Made by a program: the position numbers and the translations under genes. Under the pieces are notes generated by a model. That model was not told the origin of the DNA. It searched no databases and was given only the letters and a program-made list of their open reading frames with translations. From Cladorhizidae sp. MBARI D1340-BT2 (taxonomy: Eukaryota; Porifera; Demospongiae; Poecilosclerida; Cladorhizidae), in contig JAQNBH010000002.1 of the NCBI GenBank assembly GCA_028752905.1, positions 27,511,932-27,575,931 on the forward strand: a stretch of DNA of 64,000 nt, written 5' to 3'. Shown here piece by piece: positions 26,796 through 34,971 of the stretch (its first letter is position 1; each line of letters opens with the position of its first letter).

Positions 26796-26920
26796 ACCCC
26801 CAAAAATGAGATTTTTACACCATCATTCTACACATAGACCTAAAATTATCTTGTCAAATTTTCAGCAAAATTTATAAAGTTAAAAGCATTGAAAAAGACT
26901 GAAATGTTTGATAATAATTG
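26796..26920 (-). other. 3' untranslated segment of the nested transposase gene
   Basis: This is 125 bp between the TAA stop and the terminal inverted repeat. It is AT-rich on the minus strand, with no canonical AATAAA signal visible. The transcript may end within or beyond the terminal repeat. Confidence 0.5.
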
Positions 26921-29029
26921 TTACGAATTTGTAGATAGTTTATGCCATCTATCCAGTGGAATGAAGTTAGCACACATTTGATTTAAATGGGCTTGCTTGC
27001 TCTGTGACAATTCCTTGACCATTCCTAGAGCATGGTAGCTTTGTCCAACACTAGGTAATGCCATGTCACTAGCATTCATTCCCTTCGCTATCTTCATTGG
27101 AGTGCTTTTTAATGGACCAGTGTAGCAACTATCTCTGATTTTCATGACAGCGTCTTGACCATGATTCCTCAATGCCAGGAAGTAGTGTAGTTCTCTAATA
27201 CCAGGTAGGTTGCTATACTTGTTTGCAACAGTTGTCCTCCAGGCCCGTACAATACGACCATTATCGAAAACTACAGTAGCATGCTTTTCCATCACAGCAA
27301 TCAGCTCGCTCTCGTTAAACACATCAGAAGAATAAAAATCTTTTGCAGTTATGGAAAACAATTGGTCTGGGGCAAACTTTGTGTGTCCTGCTATCATAAA
27401 CGAAATACGAAGATAGTCCATAATTCCTTGTTGTACAATTTCAAGTGCAGCAGCCATCATATATTGATTTTTATTCGTTGAGCTGGCATTGTCCAAGAAA
27501 ACATGGACTCTTCGGACCCAGATAGGAACTTTACCAGTAGACTTCAGATAGTGCATAAGGTATGAGATGGTATGATCAGTATTCTTGGGACCAGCAGTTT
27601 CATTCACGAGGTATAAGTGGCCACTTCCATCTCTGTGGTCGACAATACCATAGATATCATACGACACCTTTTGAAAGTAATATGTCGAACTTGGCTGAGG
27701 ACTGTGTCCCCAGTAAGGAAGGAGCTTGGACATTTGATAGTCAGCACTCAATAACAAAGTGAAGGCGTTCTGAAGCTGTTGATGCTTTTGATCTCTTTCA
27801 GGAGAACTGGATGATGACTCAAGCTCAACAATTTCGCACCATTGCTTGTTACATCGCTCTTTCATTTGACGATAGTACTGCAGAGATTCTCTGGCAATCT
27901 TGCGGTGTTCTTCCATGTCATTTTGTAAATCTTCCTTTTTCTTTTTGAGTTCTTCAAAATCCTCAGTGGAAGTACTGCCACTTTGCAAGTGCCTGCTGAT
28001 GCTTTGGGTACATCTTTGAATGTCCACTTTTTTCTTGGAGCAGTAGTCACAGTAATCAGATTGATGAGGATAGATTGCTGTTTTGGGTCGTTCTGCCTTT
28101 AGCCAACTAAGAGCAGTTTGACTAGAAATTGTGTCCAGGCTTGCTTTCCTTTGTGTCCGATTAAATTCAAACACAAGAGATGACATAGTCTTTTCATTGT
28201 AAGCACTTATGTTGCGTTTAGGCTCGGAGATTGTTTTAAACTTAGGTAAAAAGTAGTGGGTGGGGTTTCTGGAATCCAATCGCCTTCCATTAGCTTGTGA
28301 ATTATTGTCAACAAACTTAATAAATAACTCCCTAATGCTAACCTTAGCACTATTTGAAACCTTTCCAGCTAAACCATGTTTTTCATGAGGATATCGCACA
28401 CTAACAGTATGGTCATTAGGGAGATTGGCCCACCATAGACTGAGAGAAGTTTCAACACACTCAGGCATAACAACAAATAATTTAACTTTCTCCTTGTCCA
28501 CTTCATTCTTTGTCATACTAACTAGAGGCTTTTGAAATTGGTTTCGTTTGACTTTACGTTGCCTAGACAAGCGTTGGGGGCTTACATTTAGCGCTTTGAT
28601 GATGCACTTATGACAAAAGAGGTAGTTACCCATTGCGTCAAAAAGGTTGCCTCTAATCCATTCATTTTGCATTGACACATTTCGATAGTGATCACGATCA
28701 GGATCTTTAGGGTCTTGCAGCCTCCTTTTTCTTTTTTTAAACTCTGTTCCACGATGTTTTAGCTGTTTGAAACAAGATGCAATTTGGGCAAGGCTAGATA
28801 CACAGGATGAACACACACCTCTGATGCTAATGGCAGACTCAAGTAAAGACTGGTCGAGTGATTCATTTAGCTTATACACTTTTCTACACTTCCCTTGCAA
28901 GTAGTTAGACCTTTTCACGTGCCTTCTGCGCTTTCTAGTTCCACCACCTTCTCCAACAACACCATCACTCTCTGAAGAACTAGTCTGGGAGCTATCATTC
29001 ATGTAACTCTCTGAGGAACTGCTATCCAT
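26921..29029 (-). CDS. Transposase-like protein, 702 aa, DUF7869-like core
   Basis: An intact reading frame with a true ATG (29029-29027) and TAA (26923-26921), filling most of a transposon with perfect inverted ends. N terminus: a serine/acidic tail (1-25) and a basic TRKRRRHVKR cluster (31-40), a likely nuclear signal. Cysteine pairs at 73/76 (CSSC), 139/142 (CHKC) and 327/330 (CDYC) could bind zinc. A charged K/E-rich stretch at about 355-400 may be a coiled coil. The C-terminal half (about 428-620) has the order SADYQ (D430), VFLDNASSTNKN (D513), then GHTKFAPD (H549, D555). This resembles the DNxSGQNKN...GHTKF.PD signature of DUF7869 proteins common in invertebrate genomes, which I infer to be an RNase H-like DDE nuclease. 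The acidic residues are candidates for the metal site. A GIRELHYF motif follows at about 610. Function as transposase is inferred from family resemblance plus location. The exact superfamily name is uncertain. Confidence 0.82.
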   Translation of the reverse strand: MDSSSSESYMNDSSQTSSSESDGVVGEGGGTRKRRRHVKRSNYLQGKCRKVYKLNESLDQSLLESAISIRGVCSSCVSSLAQIASCFKQLKHRGTEFKKRKRRLQDPKDPDRDHYRNVSMQNEWIRGNLFDAMGNYLFCHKCIIKALNVSPQRLSRQRKVKRNQFQKPLVSMTKNEVDKEKVKLFVVMPECVETSLSLWWANLPNDHTVSVRYPHEKHGLAGKVSNSAKVSIRELFIKFVDNNSQANGRRLDSRNPTHYFLPKFKTISEPKRNISAYNEKTMSSLVFEFNRTQRKASLDTISSQTALSWLKAERPKTAIYPHQSDYCDYCSKKKVDIQRCTQSISRHLQSGSTSTEDFEELKKKKEDLQNDMEEHRKIARESLQYYRQMKERCNKQWCEIVELESSSSSPERDQKHQQLQNAFTLLLSADYQMSKLLPYWGHSPQPSSTYYFQKVSYDIYGIVDHRDGSGHLYLVNETAGPKNTDHTISYLMHYLKSTGKVPIWVRRVHVFLDNASSTNKNQYMMAAALEIVQQGIMDYLRISFMIAGHTKFAPDQLFSITAKDFYSSDVFNESELIAVMEKHATVVFDNGRIVRAWRTTVANKYSNLPGIRELHYFLALRNHGQDAVMKIRDSCYTGPLKSTPMKIAKGMNASDMALPSVGQSYHALGMVKELSQSKQAHLNQMCANFIPLDRWHKLSTNS

Positions 29030-29333
29030 GATTTACCTACAAAACAAACACAGATCACACTCACTAATCTTACCTAGATACAGAGAACAACTTAACTTAC
29101 CACTTTCTAGCCTAGAAGACACCTTTAGCTGGACTAAAGCTTGACTAGCTAAACTGCACTGTCAATAGTCACCAAGGTGGGCATTAAATAAAACGCTAAT
29201 TGCGTTGCCATGGTAACCATAAAATTTACTAATCATTTCTGCATACTTGGGTAGTAATTGGAATTTGGTTCCTGAGCATCCAATAGTTGCAATAACAGAA
29301 AAACTTTGAAGTCTTTTATTGGAATTTCATTTA
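29030..29333 (-). other. Leader and promoter region of the nested transposase gene
   Basis: About 300 bp of noncoding sequence between the start codon and the right terminal repeat. On the minus strand a donor G|GTAAGTT (29100) and an acceptor TTTGTTTTGTAG (ending at 29037) could frame a 64-nt leader intron just 7 nt before the ATG. A second, weaker donor GTAAG at 29073 gives an unlikely 37-nt intron. No clear TATA box was recognised. Confidence 0.35.
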
Positions 29334-29370
29334 GTGTGAATAATCTTCCATTTCTACTTTGGGTGCCCAC
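29334..29370 (-). repeat. Nested transposon TIR, gene 5' side
   Basis: Perfect 37-bp reverse complement of 26759-26795, ending TTTGGGTGCCCAC. The base just outside (A at 29371) pairs with T at 26758, giving a possible 38-bp repeat. Confidence 0.97.
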
Positions 29371-29403
29371 AATTATAAAATATATAATTTTTACCTCGCA
29401 TAG

Positions 29404-29508
29404 TCTGTTGGTTGATTTGGAGAGGAGAGGGATTTATGGATGTGGGACAGCCAGGAAAGACAGGCGTGGTTTCCCCGAGGAGCTGAAGAAAGCCAAATTC
29501 AAGAAAAG
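29404..29508 (+). pseudogene. piggyBac transposase internal exon
   Basis: Acceptor TCGCATAG ends at 29403, and the donor AAAAG|GTAAAA starts at 29509. The frame gives LLVDLERRGIYGCGTARKD, followed by RRGFPEELKKAKFKK. The GIYGCGT.RK.RRGFP pattern is the conserved piggyBac segment between the second and third catalytic aspartates. The exon starts at the third base of a codon and ends after two bases, joining in frame to the exon at 29637 (AG + G gives Arg). The sequence immediately upstream belongs to the nested transposon, and the preceding exon is missing. Confidence 0.85.
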
Positions 29509-29636
29509 GTAAAATTGCACTAGATAAACACAAGTTAGTGTTATGTCACAAACATTTTGGGGTGGAATATCAGTTCATGCATGTTATTTACCACAACTAT
29601 GAGATACACATTATATGAACTTCTAAACATTTTTAG
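29509..29636 (+). other. piggyBac intron, 128 nt
   Basis: GTAAAA donor and CATTTTTAG acceptor. The intron has a TAG stop in the frame carried over from the upstream exon, and splicing it out joins the flanking exons in frame. The apparent longer frame that begins inside it has no ATG (it starts at TTG, 29557). Confidence 0.75.
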
Positions 29637-30267
29637 GGGCCAGTCACTAACCACGCAATGTGGAAAAGTGTGTGCAAATGCATGGCAGGACCGAAAAATT
29701 GTCATGATTATGTACACCAACAGTGACCCCAAGAGCATCACCTCAGTCATTCGGCATACAAACAATGGCTGCAGAGAGGAAATAAGCTGCCCCTTAGCTA
29801 TACAGTCCTACAATAAATACATGGGAGGCGTGGACAGAGGGGATCAGATCAGAGGATATTATAGGTGCAGGGTGAAAAGCAGAAAGGTCTACAAATACAT
29901 ATTTTACTTTCTGATCGATGTGGCCATAACAAACGCCTTCATTTTACACAAAGGATGGTCAGGAAGTGGAGGTGAACTTACGATCAAGAAGTTCAGGATT
30001 CAGCTGGCCAAGGAGATAATAGGAAGTTATTGTAGCCGACGCAGAGCTGGGTGTGGCTCTATTATCAAGAGTCTTCCTTTCCTCCACTTCCCAATAAAGA
30101 ACCCTGCAACATCTGGGAAGCGCAGTCGAGGACATTGCACTTACTACTACCAGCAACAAAAGCGATGTGACAGCCAGTGGTACTGCCAGGAATGTGGCAT
30201 ATGGCTATGCCACACTGGAATTGCGAGCACCGACTGCTACCTATTGTGGCACAAAAACAAATTATAG
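29637..30267 (+). pseudogene. piggyBac transposase 3' exon (third Asp region and zinc domain)
   Basis: This is 209 codons plus stop (TAG 30265-30267). After a W-Q-D-R-K-I-V segment typical of the family comes SYNKYMGGVDRGDQ, which holds the VD..D pair matching the third catalytic aspartate region (D447/D450 in the Trichoplusia enzyme). The adjoining YRCRVKSRKVYKYIFYFLID segment and NAFILHKGW follow the family pattern. The C terminus is cysteine-rich: GHCTYYYQQQKRCDS, YCQECGIWLCH and DCYLLWH, a zinc-ribbon-like domain used by piggyBac enzymes to bind their ends. This exon has no internal stop. It is stranded because the first two catalytic aspartates are missing. Confidence 0.88.
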
Positions 30268-30974
30268 TCATGTTATTGGAATATAACCTTCTCTCTCCTA
30301 TGTACCAATGTACTACATTGTATTCATATAAAATGATATGTAATACCTGTGAGAAAGTGGCAAATTCAAGTTGCTTCATAGTTCAGGGGGTTAGGGTTTC
30401 TTGCTTCAGCTCCACTGCTCTCTCCTTTTCATGCCCACCCATGGGGGTGATGGTAGGTTAGCAGGACATTGTATTGGGACTTGACAGGCAAAGAACCTAT
30501 GGATGCACGTACAATATTCAGTATCATACCTAGAGTTCAACTTAGCTAAGCTAGCAGCTACGCGTTCCAAATATTAAAATTATTTATAGCTTACCTTTCT
30601 TTGTCAATTGCTAGCGCGTGGGGTCATCTTCTGTCCAGGAGCTTCCAAGGCATCGGCCAAGTGTAACTGGACACGCCATCGAAAGTTTCTGAAGAATCAA
30701 AGAACTCCGATCTTTAGCTGAACGCTCGATTATACTCTTTGGTCCTCGAAATTTGTTATCCACAGCGGGCACAAAAGCTGGCAAGACTAACTTCTTTTGT
30801 AATCAGGTAGCCAAGGACACGCTTTCTCTTCAGGCAATATACCGCTAAGGCTGAAAAGCCCTCAAGACAAAGATCTAGTACGTTTTGTTTGGTACTCGCC
30901 ACACCCTAAGGTCACATGAAAAAGGTTCCGCGTCACGCGGTACAATTGAATTAATTAATACCGCGTTTAATCGG
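30268..30974. other. piggyBac right end, noncoding
   Basis: About 700 bp between the transposase stop codon and the right terminus. No credible gene is seen, and no canonical AATAAA lies close to the stop. It includes TAGCTAAGCTAGCAGCTA-like AGCT-rich sequence near 30544. It ends in GC-rich inverted repeats next to the terminus. Confidence 0.6.
30928..30966. repeat. Subterminal inverted repeats at the piggyBac right end
   Basis: CCGCG-TCA-CGCGG forms a 5-bp arm hairpin (30928-30940). An 8-bp inverted pair, ACGCGGTA (30935-30942) and TACCGCGT (30959-30966), encloses 16 bp of AT-rich sequence. They lie 8 bp from the element terminus. They differ from the left-end palindromes, so the two ends are asymmetric, as is known for piggyBac elements. 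Confidence 0.75.
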
Positions 30975-30978
30975 TTAA
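30975..30978. other. TTAA target-site duplication, right
   Basis: TTAA follows the right terminus TTTAATCGG and leads straight into satellite CAAGACCAAAG. It is the second copy of the TTAA at 26316-26319. Confidence 0.95.
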
Positions 30979-31748
30979 CAAGACCAAAGTCCCAGATTTT
31001 GTCAACTGATAGAGAAGGCCCTTATCTGCAACATGTGAACAGATTATCAATAAATGTAGTGGTTTTTCACTGGCAGGCCACCGCTTTGGCAACTGGAAAA
31101 CGCCAGGAAAAATCCCAAACCTTGCCACTTCAAATCACCATAACTTGCTAATACTTAGAGTACTTAAAATTTTGGCACGTACAAAATACAGATAATTAGA
31201 AGAGCTATCCGGTGATATAAATATTATCTTTTTTGGGTAAAGTGTAGAAAAGTTATGAGCTTCACGGCAAAAAAACAAGATTTTCGGGGGGGAAATGAGA
31301 AACATATAGACCAAATTAGGGCAAATATCAAGAACATGTTTAGCATCAAGTAAGAGTACAATTCATAACTGCCCTAATTAACAAGACCAAAGTCCCAGAT
31401 TTTCTCAACTGATAGAGAAGGCCCTTATCTGCAACATGTGAACAGATTATCAATAAATGTAGTGGTTTTTTACTGGCAGGCCACCGCTTTGGCAACTGGA
31501 AAACGCCAGGAAAAATCCCAAACCTTACCACTTCAAATCACCATAACTTCCTAATACTTAGAGTACTCAACATTTTGGCACGTACAAAAGACAGATAATT
31601 AGAAGGGCTATCCGATGATATAAAAAATATCTTTTTGGAGTAAAGTATAGAAAAGTTATGAGCTTCACGGCAAAAAAACAAGATTTTCGGGGGGAAAATG
31701 AGAAACATATAGACCAAATTAGGGCAAATATCAAGAACATGTTTAGCA

Positions 31749-33360
31749 TCAAGTAAGAGTACAATTCATAACTGCCCTAATTAACAAGACCAAAGTCCCA
31801 GATTTTGTCAACTGATAGAGAAGGCCCTTATCTGCAACATGTGAACAGATTATCAATAAATGTAGTGGTTTTTCACTGGCAGGCCACCGCTTTGGCAACT
31901 GGAAAACGCCAGGAAAAATCCCAAACCTTACCACTTCAAATCACCATAACTTGCTAATACTTAGAGTACTCAAAATTTTGGTACGTACAAAAGACAGATA
32001 ATTAGAAGGGCTATCCGGTGATATAAAAAGTATCTTTTTTGGGTAAAGTGTAGAAAAGTTATGAGCTTCACGGCAAAAAAACAAGATTTTCGGGGGGAAA
32101 ATGAGAAACATATAGACCAAATTAGGGCAAATATCAAGAACATGTTTAGCATCAAGTAAGAGTACAATTCATAACTGCCCTAATTAACAAGACCAAAGTC
32201 CCAGATTTTGTCAACTGATAGAGAAGGCCCTTATCTGCAACATGTGAACAGATTATCAATAAATGTAGTGGTTTTTCACTGGCAGGCCACCGCTTTGGCA
32301 ACTTGAAAACGCCAGGAAAAATCCCAAACCTTACCACTTCAAATCACCATAACTTGCTAATACTTAGAGTACTTAAAATTTTGGCACGTACAAAAGACAG
32401 ATAATTAGAAGAGCTATCCAGTAATATAAAAATTATCTTTTTTGGGTAAAGTGTAGAAAAGTTATGAGCTTCACGGCAAAAAAACAAGATTTTCGGGGGG
32501 AAAATGAGAAACATATAGACCAAATTAGGGCAAATATCAAGAACATGTTTAGCATCAAGTAAGAGTACAATTCATAACTGCCCTAATTAACAAGACCAAA
32601 GTCCCAGATTTTGTCAACTGATAGAGAAGGCCCTTATCTGCAACATGTGAACAGATTATCAATAAATGTAGTGGTTTTTCACTGGCAGGCCACCGCTTTG
32701 GCAACTGGAAAACGCCAGGAAAAATCCCAAACCTTGCCACTTCAAATCACCATAACTTGCTAATACTTAGAGTACTTAAAATTTTGGCACGTACAAAATA
32801 CAGATAATTAGAAGAGCTATCCGGTGATATAAATATTATCTTTTTTGGGTAAAGTGTAGAAAAGTTATGAGCTTCACGGCAAAAAAACAAGATTTTCGGG
32901 GGGAAAATGAGAAACATATAGACCAAATTAGGGCAAATATCAAGAACATGTTTAGCATCAAGTAAGAGTACAATTCATAACTGCCCTAATTAACAAGACC
33001 AAAGTCCCAGATTTTGTCAACTGATAGAGAAGGCCCTTATCTGCAACATGTGAACAGATTATCAATAAATGTAGTGGTTTTTCACTGGCAGGCCACCGCT
33101 TTGGCAACTGGAAAACGCCAGGAAAAATCCCAAACCTTACCACTTCAAATCACCATAACTTCCTAATACTTAGAGTAGTCAACATTTTGGCACGTACAAA
33201 AGACAGATAATTAGAAGGGCTATCCGGTGATATAAAAAGTATCTTTTTTGGGTAAAGTGTAGAAAAGTTATGAGCTTCACGGCAAAAAAACAAGATTTTC
33301 GGGGGGAAAATGAGAAACATATAGACCAAATTAGGGCAAATATCAAGAACATGTTTAGCA
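31749..33360. repeat. Four-monomer relative of the 2015-bp HOR
   Basis: The monomers at 31749, 32152, 32555 and 32958 have the same type order as the first four monomers of the 5-mer units at 34972 and 36987. These are a TTTTGGTACG type, a CCAGTAATAT type, a CTTGCC type with AACTGG, and an AGTAGTC type. The next monomer (33361) is of a different type, with TTTTCTC and TTTTTTACTGG, so the fifth position is not conserved. Confidence 0.7.
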
Positions 33361-34971
33361 TCAAGTAAGAGTACAATTCATAACTGCCCTAATTAACAAG
33401 ACCAAAGTCCCAGATTTTCTCAACTGATAGAGAAGGCCCTTATCTGCAACATGTGAACAGATTATCAATAAATGTAGTGGTTTTTTACTGGCAGGCCACC
33501 GCTTTGGCAACTGGAAAACGCCAGGAAAAATCCCAAACCTTACCACTTCAAATCACCATAACTTCCTAATACTTAGAGTACTCAACATTTTGGCACGTAC
33601 AAAAGACAGATAATTAGAAGGGCTATCCGATGATATTAAAAATATCTTTTTGGGGTAAAGTATAGAAAAGTTATGAGCTTCACGGCAAAAAAACAAGATT
33701 TTCGGGGGGAAAATGAGAAACATATAGACCAAATTAGGGCAAATATCAAGAACATGTTTAGCATCAAGTAAGAGTACAATTCATAACTGCCCTAATTAAC
33801 AAGACCAAAGTCCCAGATTTTGTCAACTGATAGAGAAGGCCCTTATCTGCAACATGTGAACAGATTATCAATAAATGTAGTGGTTTTTCACTGGCAGGCC
33901 ACCGCTTTGGCAACTTGAAAACGCCAGGAAAAATCCCAAACCTTGCCACTTCAAATCACCATAACTTGCTAATACTTAGAGTACTTAAAATTTTGGCACG
34001 TACAAAATACAGATAATTAGAAGAGCTATCGGGTGATATAAATATTATCTTTTTTGGGTAAAGTGTAGAAAAGTTATGAGCTTCACGGCAAAAAAACAAG
34101 ATTTTCGGGGGGAAAATGAGAAACATATAGACCAAATTAGGGCAAATATCAAGAACATGTTTAGCATCAAGTAAGAGTACAATTCATAACTGCCCTAATT
34201 AACAAGACCAAAGTCCCAGATTTTGTCAACTGATAGAGAAGGCCCTTATCTGCAACATGTGAACAGATTATCAATAAATGTAGTGGTTTTTCACTGGCAG
34301 GCCACCGCTTTGGCAACTGGAAAACGCCAGGAAAAATCCCAAACCTTACCACTTCAAATCACCATAACTTCCTAATACTTAGAGTACTCAACATTTTGGC
34401 ACGTACAAAAGACAGATAATTAGAAGGGCTATCCGATGATATAAAAAATATCTTTTTGGAGTAAAGTATAGAAAAGTTATGAGCTTCACGGCAAAAAAAC
34501 AAGATTTTCGGGGGGAAAATGAGAAACATATAGACCAAATTAGGGCAAATATCAAGAACATGTTTAGCATCAAGTAAGAGTACAATTCATAACTGCCCTA
34601 ATTAACAAGACCAAAGTCCCAGATTTTGTCAACTGATAGAGAAGGCCCTTATCTGCAACATGTGAACAGATTATCAATAAATGTAGTGGTTTTTCACTGG
34701 CAGGCCACCGCTTTGGCAACTTGAAAACGCCAGGAAAAATCCCAAACCTTGCCACTTCAAATCACCATAACTTGCTAATACTTAGAGTACTTAAAATTTT
34801 GGCACGTACAAAATACAGATAATTAGAAGAGCTATCCGGTGATATAAATATTATCTTTTTTGGGTAAAGTGTAGAAAAGTTATGAGCTTCACGGCAAAAA
34901 AACAAGATTTTCGGGGGGAAATGAGAAACATATAGACCAAATTAGGGCAAATATCAAGAACATGTTTAGCA

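Larger units (their letters stand above)
26758..29371 (-). mobile_element. Nested DNA transposon with 37-bp perfect TIRs
   Basis: Inverted termini at 26759-26795 and 29334-29370 are identical over 37 bp and start GTGGGCACCCAAAGTAG. One more base (T outside, at 26758 and 29371) extends them to 38 bp. The element is about 2.6 kb and carries one intact 702-codon gene on the minus strand (26921-29029). It lies within the piggyBac element, in what was transposase gene sequence. The flanks are AT-rich (AATATATA on the left, ATTATAAAAT on the right) and show no clear target-site duplication of 2-9 bp. The superfamily cannot be fixed from the ends alone. Perfect ends and an open gene suggest a young, possibly active copy. 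Confidence 0.92.
26589..30267 (+). pseudogene. piggyBac transposase gene, core exons missing
   Basis: A broken transposase gene read from the plus strand, with recognisable exons at 26589-26706, 29404-29508 and 29637-30267. The retained parts are the acidic N terminus, the segment following the second catalytic region, the third-aspartate region and the C-terminal cysteine-rich domain. The exons that should encode the dimerisation/DNA-binding part and the first two catalytic aspartates (D268 and D346 in the Trichoplusia enzyme) are absent. Their place is taken by a nested transposon flanked by only about 50 bp and 32 bp of other sequence. Exon 1 ends after one base of a codon, while the next remaining exon needs two bases before it. 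Direct splicing would therefore be out of frame. No functional transposase can be made from this copy. Confidence 0.9.
26320..30974 (+). mobile_element. piggyBac-type DNA transposon inserted in the satellite (4655 bp)
   Basis: Both ends begin CCGATTAA when read inward: left CCGATTAACGGCG, right (reverse complement) CCGATTAAACGCGG. TTAA is duplicated at each side. Monomer anchors confirm a clean insertion. The anchor after 26284 should be at 26687 but is at 31346, a shift of exactly 4659 bp, which is the element plus a 4-bp duplication. The terminal inverted repeats are short: 8 bp identical, then offset by one base. The internal transposase gene lacks its central exons, so the element cannot move by itself. 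It may move in trans if a related transposase is present. A second transposon lies inside it (26758-29371). Confidence 0.95.

Noticed and set aside
27281..28050. Short plus- and minus-strand frames inside the 702-aa gene
   Set aside because: They are shadows in other frames of the long minus-strand gene, with no motifs of their own.
29557..30267. 236-residue frame as the real piggyBac protein start
   Set aside because: Its first codon is TTG inside an intron. The family match begins only after the acceptor at 29636, and the upstream exon joins in frame by splicing.
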